Assembly (NCBI GenBank): GCA_019116025.1
Contig: DXCM01000049.1
Coordinates: forward strand, 1-43,722
Source: Candidatus Companilactobacillus pullicola
GTDB lineage: Bacteria > Bacillota > Bacilli > Lactobacillales > Lactobacillaceae
Direction of reading: 5' to 3'
Length of the DNA stretch: 43,722 bases
Below, in pieces: positions 10,782 through 18,242 of this stretch. The position numbers were made by a program, and so were the translations under genes. The notes under the pieces were generated by a model. The model was not told the origin of the DNA and did no database searches. It saw only the letters and a list, made by a program, of their open reading frames with translations. Position 1 is the first letter of the stretch. Every line of letters starts with the position of its first letter.

Positions 10782-11796
10782 GACTAAGCGCCTCTTCCTT
10801 ATAAGTTAGTATATCTTCCAAATTCATGAAGACTGCTACTTGGTCACCTACTTCAAATTGTTCAACGCTACTTTCACTTTGGAAAGAAATAAATTCTACT
10901 CCGTTGATATTAACTTTGTAATAGGCGTACATTCCGTAAAACTCTTTAGAGACAACTTGTCCGTTCAAGAGACTACGTTTTTCCTTAGACAAATAGATTT
11001 TTTCCGGTCTCACATAAAACTTGTCAAATCCGGCAAATTTGGCAGTATTAACATCTAATTTTTGTAAATCTTCTGTATCAAAGGCGTTAGCGTCACCAAT
11101 AAAATTACAGACAAATTCTGTTTTTGAATGATTGTAAATATCATCTGGAGTTCCGATTTGTTCCAATTTACCCTTGTTAAAAACGGCAATTCTGTCGGAC
11201 AACATCAAGGCCTCTTCTTGATCATGGGTAACATAAACCATTGTGATACCAAATTTACGTTGGAATTCTTTGATTTCTTTACGAAGAGTCTTACGAAGCT
11301 TAGCATCCAAATTGGATAATGGTTCATCCATAACTAAAATCTTAGGTTTCTTAGCAATTGCTCGAGCGATTGCTACACGCTGTTGTTGACCACCAGATAG
11401 ATTGGAAACATTTTTGTCTAATTGTTCTTCAGTTAAATCAACCATTTTAGCTATTTCTTCAACGCGTTGCTCGATGTAGTCTTTACTTTTCTTTTCGACT
11501 TTTAGACCAAAAGCAATATTCTCACGTGTCGTCATAGTTGGAAATAAGGCGTAACTTTGGAAAACCATTCCAACCTCACGTTCATTGACTGGCACATGCG
11601 TAATATCACGTCCATCAATTTCAATTTGACCATTACTCGTTTCTAAGAAACCAGCTAATGCACGTAAAGTCGTTGTTTTACCACAACCTGAAGGACCTAA
11701 AAGTGTGAAAAATTCACCTTCGTTGACCTCAAAATTTAAATCAGGTACAGCTACAAAATCACCATACTTAATTCGCACGTTTTTAAAAGTTATCAT
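10774..11796 (-). CDS. ABC transporter ATP-binding protein (importer, TOBE domain)
   Basis: 340 residues. Walker A GPSGCGKTT (34-42), Q-loop VFQSYALFP (78-86), signature SNLSGGQQQR (131-140), Walker B ILVMDEP (153-159), switch His191 (VYVTHDQEEAL). The C-terminal 100 residues form a TOBE/MalK-like regulatory domain (FYVRPEKIYL, 275-340). It couples ATP hydrolysis to the fused permease encoded next. Eleven bases separate it from the upstream lipoprotein gene; the ATG has a GAGGATTTCTGA site just before it. The subfamily matches PotA/FbpC-like CUT/iron-type importers. Confidence 0.93.
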   Translation of the reverse strand: MITFKNVRIKYGDFVAVPDLNFEVNEGEFFTLLGPSGCGKTTTLRALAGFLETSNGQIEIDGRDITHVPVNEREVGMVFQSYALFPTMTTRENIAFGLKVEKKSKDYIEQRVEEIAKMVDLTEEQLDKNVSNLSGGQQQRVAIARAIAKKPKILVMDEPLSNLDAKLRKTLRKEIKEFQRKFGITMVYVTHDQEEALMLSDRIAVFNKGKLEQIGTPDDIYNHSKTEFVCNFIGDANAFDTEDLQKLDVNTAKFAGFDKFYVRPEKIYLSKEKRSLLNGQVVSKEFYGMYAYYKVNINGVEFISFQSESSVEQFEVGDQVAVFMNLEDILTYKEEALSHD

Positions 11797-11807
11797 TCAG
11801 AAATCCT

Positions 11808-12866
11808 CTATTTCAAAATATTTAGTTCAATATTTTCAATCCACTTAGCTAAATGTTTATTAACGAAGTTGTAATCGATTTTTTGTGGTGTAGTTTCTTT
11901 CATAATCTCTTTAACACGAGGGTCAATTGATGATTCAGCATCTTTGTTAACTGGTGCTGTTCCAAATTTCTTAGCCCACTTACCTTGAAGTTCAGCACTA
12001 CCGAACCAGTCAACAAATTTCTTAGTTTGACTCTTCATTGATTTCTTCTTCAAAATACCAACTTGTTCAATTGTTTGCGGTACACCGTATGAAGGGTTAA
12101 CAACGCCTAATTTAACTTTTAACTTCTTTTCAACTACTGGTACGTTACTTAGGAAAGTATAAGCATATGAAGCATCACCGTTAGCCAATGCTGCAACTTC
12201 TGTTTGACCTTCAGTTAAATTCTTACCGTTCTTGAAATATTGATCTAGATCTTTCCAACCAGCGTCAGAAATATCTAACTTACCTTTTTTGTCTACGTGA
12301 TTCATTAATTGACTGTAAACAACGGCGTTAGTTGTGGCACCACCTAAGTTAGCCGGTACGATATACTTGCCCTTGTTCTTAGTATCTGAATACATATCTT
12401 GCCAATCTTTAGCCGCTTGATCCTTCTTGATTTTATCGGCATTATAAATCATGAAAACACGTTGTTCTGAAAGTGGTGAGAAATTATTATCTTTGTCGAC
12501 GATATTCTTATTTACCTTATCAAGCCACTTTGGAGCATATTTTTCTAACATTCCTTTGTCTTTTAGAGATGAAAAACTCATTTGATTCATACCAAAGGCC
12601 ACATCGGCAACGGGCGAATCCTTTTCGGCTACTAGTCGGTTGTAAATATCGTTACCACCCAGATCGACTAGTTCCAGTTTGAAACCCTTTTTAGCCGCTT
12701 CTTCTTTTAAGAAGTCACCACGACCATTACTGATGGAATTAGAGTAAACCACAATTTTTTCATTTTTAGAACCGCTAGCAGCTTGTCCTTTTTTACCAGC
12801 AGCGCACCCAGCTAAAACTGAAAAAAATAGTGATGTAATTATGAATAATTTAAAAAATTTTTTCAC
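11808..12866 (-). CDS. Solute-binding lipoprotein of an AfuA/FbpA-like ABC importer
   Basis: 352 residues starting at a GTG (12866) with GGGAG 8 bases upstream. A lipoprotein signal ends in the lipobox LAGC, lipid-anchored Cys about residue 20. The mature protein is a class II periplasmic binding fold: IVVYSNSISN strand, VADVAFGMNQ, and the FMIYNADKI and WQDMYSDTKNKGKYIVP segments typical of PBP2_Fbp-like proteins. The Tyr pair that binds ferric iron in FbpA is not evident; AfuA-type members bind hexose phosphates. With the ATPase, permease and phosphodiesterase it defines an uptake system, most likely for an organic phosphate ester (inference). Its upstream region carries an inverted repeat that looks like an operator. 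Confidence 0.88.
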   Translation of the reverse strand: MKKFFKLFIITSLFFSVLAGCAAGKKGQAASGSKNEKIVVYSNSISNGRGDFLKEEAAKKGFKLELVDLGGNDIYNRLVAEKDSPVADVAFGMNQMSFSSLKDKGMLEKYAPKWLDKVNKNIVDKDNNFSPLSEQRVFMIYNADKIKKDQAAKDWQDMYSDTKNKGKYIVPANLGGATTNAVVYSQLMNHVDKKGKLDISDAGWKDLDQYFKNGKNLTEGQTEVAALANGDASYAYTFLSNVPVVEKKLKVKLGVVNPSYGVPQTIEQVGILKKKSMKSQTKKFVDWFGSAELQGKWAKKFGTAPVNKDAESSIDPRVKEIMKETTPQKIDYNFVNKHLAKWIENIELNILK

Positions 12867-12884
12867 GAACTATTCTCCCTTATA

Positions 12885-12925
12885 ATGTTTCAATTATTTT
12901 CATCATAAAATTGAAATGTTTCAAT
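12885..12925. promoter_or_regulatory. Probable operator region of the ABC/phosphodiesterase operon
   Basis: A perfect inverted repeat ATTGAAA-TG-TTTCAAT lies at 12910-12925. The same 11 bases AATGTTTCAAT recur at 12885 and 12915, exactly 30 bases (about three helical turns) apart. They sit 19-60 bases before the GTG start of the lipoprotein gene. The divergent LacI-SBP regulator is the obvious candidate to bind them; that is inference. Confidence 0.55.
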
Positions 12926-13062
12926 TCAGACGATATAATCATTATATGGGAATTATTCTTTTCCGCAATCCTTTTTATGTAAAGATTGTGTAAAGTCTAA
13001 TTTATCCTTGATTTTATGCGGTTTCTACTTGGATTTGGTTATAGTATGTATATGTGCTTTGG

Positions 13063-13243
13063 GTGCCGTCCTCCGCAAGAATTGGGAATGCTGTTGGAAC
13101 GCTATGGGCACGATTTGGAGCTAATCATTTTACACTTCGCGTAAAATAATGGATCTCCAAAGTCGGCCTCATTGTAACCGGCAAAGCCGGTAACAATGAT
13201 CTCATAGCTGAACGCATTCCCAATTTTTGCTCCGGACTAAAGA
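13063..13243 (+). repeat. Structured intergenic repeat, copy R1 (type A)
   Basis: Begins GTGCCGTCCTCC and ends CCGGACTAAA; similarity to R2 continues to about 13255. Outer stem 13075-13091 pairs with 13214-13230 along its whole length with one G-U pair. Beyond it are a TCC/TCC internal loop and GTCC/GGAC (13068-13071 with 13234-13237). Inside are a hairpin closed by TTTGGAG/CTCCAAA with a TTCG-capped tip, and a second hairpin TCATTGT.ACCGGC/GCCGGT.ACAATGA. R2 at 23425 is nearly identical. The rest of this 712-base gap holds the operator, a truncated repeat with a gene remnant, and the ribosome site of the LacI-like gene. Confidence 0.85.
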
Positions 13244-13334
13244 GTACTTCTATTGTTTGTACATTTTTAAAACATCAAATAGTAAAAGCAAGATTCGTTA
13301 GAATATTCGAGTATACTTATATATCCAATAAATA

Positions 13335-13505
13335 TTAATTTTCTTCTAAACCAGAAACAACAATCTTCTTTTGATCACATAAAGTTAAAATCCTTCCAGA
13401 TACTACAATGTTAACTAATAACAATGGAATCAAAAATCTAGTCAATAGTAAAAAATATGTCCGCCACGTTCCAGCGGCCCACAGATTTTCTACTACTGAC
13501 GGCAT
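13335..13505 (-). pseudogene. C-terminal remnant of a membrane protein, joined to a truncated repeat
   Basis: A 56-codon open frame from ATG 13505 to TAA 13335. The first 15 codons are the truncated repeat. The rest reads TYFLLLTRFLIPLLLVNIVV, then SGRILTLCDQKKIVVSGLEE: one membrane helix and a short charged tail. That looks like the last helix of a multi-pass transporter, perhaps of the sodium-symporter kind (weak guess). No Shine-Dalgarno precedes the ATG, so a decayed gene end is more likely than a working small protein. Confidence 0.35.
13459..13505 (-). repeat. Truncated structured repeat (type B, 5' half)
   Basis: The minus strand from 13505 matches the first 47 bases of R3 at 41241 with a few changes: the same outer arm, then GTGGGCCGCTGGAACGTGGC against GTGGGCCACTGGAACGTGGT, and GGACA. 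It stops abruptly at GGACA, where the membrane-protein remnant begins. Confidence 0.7.
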
Positions 13506-13578
13506 ACCCGCACCATACTAGTTATACAGGTCATAACCGAATTCAAATAAGAACACATATCTTTTATAGGAGGAAAAT

Positions 13579-15666
13579 ATGAGTAAAGTTACTATCACTG
13601 ACATTGCTAAAGAAGCTCACGTTAGTTTAGGTACCGTTTCAAATGTTTTGAATCATCGTGGAAATGTCAAAGTTGACACGATTCGTAAAGTTGAACAGGC
13701 CGCTGCTAAATTGAATTATGTTCGTGACACGACTGCTTTAGCTATTCGTCAAAAGAACTCTACACAGGTCGCCTTGGTCATGCCTCGATTGAATGACAAT
13801 ACTAACGATTTATATGCAAACTTATATCATGAATTAAAAAATCTAGGTTTTAGTCTGAAACTTTTTGAAACCAATAATGATTTGCAAACTGAAGAAAATT
13901 GTTATAACCAAATTAGACGGGAAAATTATTATGGTATCTTCGTTATCAATAATTTAATTGCTTCAAAAAAAATAGCCCGTCAACTGGACGAACCACAGAA
14001 CTTAATTTTTATTGGTGCAACCACCCACTCCAACGTGCGACAAGTTCTTATTGATCTTAATTCTATTAAAACTAACTTCACTGATCCTACTTTTATAATT
14101 AAAGATGATTTTGGACTCGGTCTTTATCACTTTTTTGCTGAAGATAACTGTATAAATGATTCTATGAATGAGATTTATCAACAAATCAATGATTATCCGA
14201 ATGCCACTTTCGTAACTTTTAATAGTAAATTGGCTAATCGTATTCAAAGTATTGCTAAAACTTTTAACTTAGTGACTATCAAAGTAGTTCTGATCACAGT
14301 TAAAAATATTGTCTCTTTCAATCCCGAATCGCAGAAAACTGTTTTTCATTATTCGGCTAATAAAATTGCCTTGTCTTTAGTAGACATGCTCTCGATCTCC
14401 ACAAGAACTACCAATATCGATATCTATCAAACTAATTATCAAACCTTTGCAACAAAGAAAATTGATACTTCTTTAAAACTTTTATTGCTGGAAACACCTT
14501 TTTCACAAATTTTAAAAAATCTGTTGCCTGATTTAAAAAATAAATACGGTATCGATGTCGACTTAGTCACTAAAGATTTTTCAGAAATGCGTACTCTACT
14601 AACTAGTGATGACTGGAAAAAGTACGATCTCATTCGTTTAGATATCAGTGATTTCAATTGGTTTGGTAAAAAGATATTCAAACCATTAACCGCTGACTTT
14701 GGGCGTGAGTTAACTAAATTAAACAACTGGCAACAATATATTTACTTGGAAAAAGCTCCTTATGCATTACCACTTGATCCCAGTGTTCAAATGATGTTGT
14801 ATCAAACAGAAATTTTTAATAATGCCATTATTCAGAAACAATATTCAGAAAAATTTGGACGTGAATTAGTTCCACCCACTACTTATCAGGAACTAGTTGA
14901 TTTCTCTACCTTTTTAGAAGAAACTTCGATACCTGAAATTAAAAATTACCATCCCATTTCCTTGATTGATGACCAAGGGGTCTTGATTGCCTCAGAATTT
15001 TTGCCTTATTACTACTCATTGGGTGGACAAATAGACTACACTGACAAAGTTTTAAAATTTGATTCTAAAATTTTTATTAAAACATATGAACTTTACCGTA
15101 AATTACGATCTGTAAGTATGATTGAATCAAAGAATTGGTGGAATTCCGAAGTGGACGATTTCAAGAATCAAGGGACTGCCCTATTAGTTGGTTTTTCAAA
15201 TCATCTGAATAACGTTGATCCCACTAAGTATGGTATTGCTCCTATTCCCGGCAATAAGCCAGCTTTAGGTGGTGGAGTCATCGGTATCAATAAATATTCT
15301 AAAAAAACTGACACTGGCATTATTTTTCTTAAATGGCTTTATCAATACCAGATTCAACACGAAATTGCACTAATGGGTGGAGATGTTCCTGCCACTGACC
15401 TCTTTTTTGAACGAGAGATTTACGAACAATTTCCATTCTTATCACATTCAATCAAGCTTTATCAAACCGGAGTTAGGAAAACGACACTAACAACTGGAGT
15501 AAACCTCTATACCCTGCTTTTTGAAAAATTAGTAGGAACTGAAATCAAGAATGGAATTAAAAATAATTTCGACGCCACAACCGTTTTGATTAATATTAAT
15601 ACCAGTTTGCTACAAAATGTCGAACAACTTATTTCAGAGAGCTCCTCAGGGGCGTCCAACCTCTGA
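13579..15666 (+). CDS. LacI-type regulator fused to a solute-binding-protein domain
   Basis: 695 residues, about twice a normal LacI regulator. Residues 1-50 are a LacI helix-turn-helix (TITDIAKEAHVSLGTVSNVL, then the hinge). Residues 60-285 resemble a degenerate LacI periplasmic-binding-type core (QVALVMPRLNDNTNDLYANL). Residues 295-690 have the order and motifs of a family-1 extracellular solute-binding protein (YALPLDPSVQMMLYQTEIF, PPTTYQELVDF, KYGIAPIPGN, GGGVIGINKYS). There is no signal peptide, so that sensor is cytoplasmic. AGGAGG lies 6 bases before the ATG. It is divergent from the lipoprotein-ATPase-permease-phosphodiesterase operon, which it probably regulates in response to the imported ligand (inference). 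Confidence 0.85.
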   Translation: MSKVTITDIAKEAHVSLGTVSNVLNHRGNVKVDTIRKVEQAAAKLNYVRDTTALAIRQKNSTQVALVMPRLNDNTNDLYANLYHELKNLGFSLKLFETNNDLQTEENCYNQIRRENYYGIFVINNLIASKKIARQLDEPQNLIFIGATTHSNVRQVLIDLNSIKTNFTDPTFIIKDDFGLGLYHFFAEDNCINDSMNEIYQQINDYPNATFVTFNSKLANRIQSIAKTFNLVTIKVVLITVKNIVSFNPESQKTVFHYSANKIALSLVDMLSISTRTTNIDIYQTNYQTFATKKIDTSLKLLLLETPFSQILKNLLPDLKNKYGIDVDLVTKDFSEMRTLLTSDDWKKYDLIRLDISDFNWFGKKIFKPLTADFGRELTKLNNWQQYIYLEKAPYALPLDPSVQMMLYQTEIFNNAIIQKQYSEKFGRELVPPTTYQELVDFSTFLEETSIPEIKNYHPISLIDDQGVLIASEFLPYYYSLGGQIDYTDKVLKFDSKIFIKTYELYRKLRSVSMIESKNWWNSEVDDFKNQGTALLVGFSNHLNNVDPTKYGIAPIPGNKPALGGGVIGINKYSKKTDTGIIFLKWLYQYQIQHEIALMGGDVPATDLFFEREIYEQFPFLSHSIKLYQTGVRKTTLTTGVNLYTLLFEKLVGTEIKNGIKNNFDATTVLININTSLLQNVEQLISESSSGASNL

Positions 15667-15798
15667 GGATTTGTCTAAGTACTAGAATTACACGCGAACT
15701 ATGCGTGTGATTCTAGTACTGTAACAAACCACAGGAGGTTGCCTTTGCGAAGCTCGTTTCCACTATATTGCAAAGAACATTGGTTATTCCCCGAAACC
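15667..15798. other. Intergenic stretch with a long perfect-type hairpin
   Basis: TTTGT...AGTACTAGAAT.ACACGC at 15671-15695 pairs with GCGTGT.ATTCTAGTACT...ACAAA up to 15728; loop of seven bases. No T-run follows, so it is not a standard terminator. A weaker CTTTGC/GCAAAG pairing lies at 15744-15780. The last coding bases just before also form a small stem, CTCAGGGG/CCTCTGAG, across the stop codon. No gene is seen here. Confidence 0.5.
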
Positions 15799-15860
15799 AA
15801 AAAAGGACTAGTACAGCAACCATCTTCCTTATCCAGATGGTCACCGTACTGGTCTTTTTT
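15799..15860 (+). terminator. Terminator downstream of the LacI-SBP gene
   Basis: AAAAAAGGACTAGTAC pairs with GTACTGGTCTTTTTT; a second inner stem CCATC/GATGG; long T run at the end. Confidence 0.8.
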
Positions 15861-15914
15861 GTCATATACTATGTCGATTTAGATATTTATTTAAACAAAT
15901 TTATTTATAGTTTA

Positions 15915-15943
15915 TTGAAAAATTAATTCCTACATCATAATAT
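15915..15943 (+). promoter_or_regulatory. Sigma-A promoter of the DUF6056-like gene
   Basis: TTGAAA at 15915-15920 and TAATAT at 15938-15943 with a 17-base spacer, 44 bases before the ATG. Confidence 0.7.
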
Positions 15944-15986
15944 GTATGTATAAACACAGCGAGTTAATTGGGGTGAAAGTTTATTC

Positions 15987-17483
15987 ATGAATCGAACCTA
16001 CAAACTTTATCGTAACAATAAAATTATTTTCTCAATTCTATACTTATATTTTTTTATAACTTCATTTTTAATCATCCCTGCTGGGGATGACTATTTTTGG
16101 TGGGGCAAACCGGGACATTATTTATTAACCCATCATTTTTACGGCTTAGATCCGTCTTTCGGTGGCAGTTCCAACGGCCGCTACTTAGGAAATCTCCTAG
16201 AAATCTTAATCATGCACAGTCCTGTCTTTGCGGCAATCTTTTATGCCGGCGTAATTACCACCTTTATCTGGTGCCTATGGTATCTGACTGGAAGAAATAA
16301 AGTATCATTGATTTTATCCCTATCATTCTTCGTTACCTTGCAAAAAGGGTATATTCAAAGTGTTTTCATGTGGTTTGCCGGTTTTGTTAATTATCTACCA
16401 CCTATTACTTTGCTTCTGTTCTATTGTATTATGTTAAAAAAATATATCAAAACTAACTACAGTTTACCTACTGTCGCATTCTTTATTCTATCTTTCACCG
16501 GTGGACTGTTTGTTGAACATATGACGCTTTATCAAATTTTTGTTGGTGTTCTTTCCATTGGTTTGATTTATTATTTGAATAAATATAAAAATTTTAACTT
16601 ATCAAAAAATATTGTTATTGCTTACACCACAGGAGCCATTACTTCAGCAATTTTCATGTTTGTCAATCCAGCCTACTACTTCAGTAAGAACCAGTACCGT
16701 AAAGTATCTTTTTCAATAGATAAATATTTTGATAGCTATATCAATACCACTCACTTTTGGATTATTACTTTAAATTATTTCATTATCGTTTTGATTTGTT
16801 TATCACTGATAATCATTGCCTTAAAAGAAATTAAGAGTAAACGAATTCAATATTTTATTGTTATATCATCCAGCTTTTTTACAATTTATTATTTACTAAT
16901 AAATTTATATCTAAAATTAAACTGGAAAATTGATTATCTCTCCTACCAATTCAAACATGTTGATTATCAGCTGGCTTTAATTGATGGTCTGATAGGAATA
17001 CTCTTCTATTTATTCCTGATTACAGCAACATTGATAGTCCTTAAAGGATTTGATGCTTACTTCTACTTATTGAATACCGTAGCTTTATTCGTACCATTTT
17101 TATTTATCCTGTCACCAATATTTGTCAGAGAATACTTTAGTTCTTTCGTTTTCTTATTTATTTTAGGAATGATTTATGTCAACAAGGCTTTATCTATCGT
17201 CGAACCGCGTAAAATGACTAAATATGTTTCAAAAGTTATGCTGGCTGGAATTATCTGCTCTTATGCTTTGGTCATGCTAATGATGTTTTCCAATCACCAA
17301 GCTAATTTGAGTAGAGTTAACGATCCGGAGTTTCTTTATGAGGATAAAACTTTAAAATATAAGGTTCCTTATCCCGATTATGTTTCGCAAAACGATGAAT
17401 TGATGATGCAGTCGCCTGTCTACTGGCACAATCGTTTAAATTATAAATTTAGTGATTATTTTTATAATAGCAATTACAAGTAA
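15987..17483 (+). CDS. Polytopic membrane protein, DUF6056/GT-C glycosyltransferase-like
   Basis: 498 residues with about 11-12 membrane helices spread over the whole length. After the first helix an outside loop reads IPAGDDYFWWGKPGHYLLTH and then NGRYLGNLLEI. The acidic D-D-Y/W pattern followed by GRYLGN is typical of DUF6056 proteins, which have the layout of GT-C glycosyltransferases (catalytic acid in the first external loop). Donor and acceptor cannot be read; decoration of a surface polymer is the family expectation. GGGGTGA ribosome site 9 bases upstream. Single-gene unit with its own promoter and a shared terminator at 17482-17522. Confidence 0.75.
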   Translation: MNRTYKLYRNNKIIFSILYLYFFITSFLIIPAGDDYFWWGKPGHYLLTHHFYGLDPSFGGSSNGRYLGNLLEILIMHSPVFAAIFYAGVITTFIWCLWYLTGRNKVSLILSLSFFVTLQKGYIQSVFMWFAGFVNYLPPITLLLFYCIMLKKYIKTNYSLPTVAFFILSFTGGLFVEHMTLYQIFVGVLSIGLIYYLNKYKNFNLSKNIVIAYTTGAITSAIFMFVNPAYYFSKNQYRKVSFSIDKYFDSYINTTHFWIITLNYFIIVLICLSLIIIALKEIKSKRIQYFIVISSSFFTIYYLLINLYLKLNWKIDYLSYQFKHVDYQLALIDGLIGILFYLFLITATLIVLKGFDAYFYLLNTVALFVPFLFILSPIFVREYFSSFVFLFILGMIYVNKALSIVEPRKMTKYVSKVMLAGIICSYALVMLMMFSNHQANLSRVNDPEFLYEDKTLKYKVPYPDYVSQNDELMMQSPVYWHNRLNYKFSDYFYNSNYK

Positions 17484-17522
17484 AAAAGCGTATTCCTATG
17501 AAAACTAGGAATACGCTTTTTT
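17482..17522. terminator. Bidirectional terminator
   Basis: Perfect 17-base stem AAAAAAGCGTATTCCTA / TAGGAATACGCTTTTTT with a 7-base loop between two convergent genes. Confidence 0.92.
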
Positions 17523-17527
17523 AATAA

Positions 17528-18142
17528 TTAATACGTTGCAGTTACATTAATATCATCCAAACTTAACCATTGATTGCTTCCAATTCTATAGGCTACAAAA
17601 TTCAATGGAATACCTGAACCATAAGCATAATATCTATCTGTCATCCACGAACTATTAGCAGACACTGTCTTATTTGTCCGATGTCCGTAAGAATCATAGA
17701 TAGGTGCTTTGACACCATTCTTTACGGTAATCACTTTAGCATTTGATGGTGGATAATTATCTACTTGACCAGACAATTTTTGAAGTCTTACTTCAAATCC
17801 AAATGCCGTACCTTCGGAATTGTCAGCCATCCATTCATTTGTGGCAACTCTGTAAAAACTGGAGTGAGTCCCATCTTCTTTTACACCATTATAAACTTGT
17901 TTATCCGTTGCCCATGAAGATGATGGTCCTAAAACCCTATTACTAATTACTCTAAAGACACCATCATCGCCTCGGGCATATAGCTTAACCATGCTGTCTC
18001 TGGTGTTGACCACTGTTTTATAACTGTTCTCACTAGTCTGATACGTACCCGTTTCCGCTGCTTGTACAGATTGTGACTTGATTCCGAACAGCATAAAGAG
18101 ACCCAAAGAAAGAAAAAGAACGATTTCTTTTTTTAATTTCAT
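17528..18142 (-). CDS. Secreted protein with two SLAP (S-layer-associated) repeats
   Basis: 204 residues. Signal peptide MKLKKEIVLFLSLGLFMLFG...SVQAA, cleavage likely after residue 29. The mature protein holds two copies of the SLAP domain (PF03217): the first about 42-118, ending FYRVATNEWMADNSEG; the second about 132-200, with VKAPIYDSYGHRTNKTVSAN, then FVAYRIGSNQWLSLDDI. Such modules bind the lactobacillar cell wall noncovalently. There is no catalytic domain and no LPxTG, so it may be a small wall-bound protein or a surface adaptor. Promoter at 18173-18201; AAGGGG ribosome site upstream. Confidence 0.82.
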   Translation of the reverse strand: MKLKKEIVLFLSLGLFMLFGIKSQSVQAAETGTYQTSENSYKTVVNTRDSMVKLYARGDDGVFRVISNRVLGPSSSWATDKQVYNGVKEDGTHSSFYRVATNEWMADNSEGTAFGFEVRLQKLSGQVDNYPPSNAKVITVKNGVKAPIYDSYGHRTNKTVSANSSWMTDRYYAYGSGIPLNFVAYRIGSNQWLSLDDINVTATY

Positions 18143-18172
18143 ATTCTAACACCCCTTATTGTAAGTGATTAC

Positions 18173-18201
18173 ATTCTACGATGTGCTGCAAGAAAATACA
18201 A
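18173..18201 (-). promoter_or_regulatory. Probable promoter of the SLAP-repeat gene
   Basis: Minus strand TTGTAT (18201-18196), 17-base spacer, TAGAAT (18178-18173). Confidence 0.5.
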
Positions 18202-18242
18202 ACATATAAACCTTTATATTGTTACTAATTACCAGTAAACCC

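Noticed and set aside
13063..13243. Repeat elements as insertion sequences or CRISPR
   Set aside because: No transposase frame, no spacer-repeat array; only four full copies, widely separated, with internal branched pairing.
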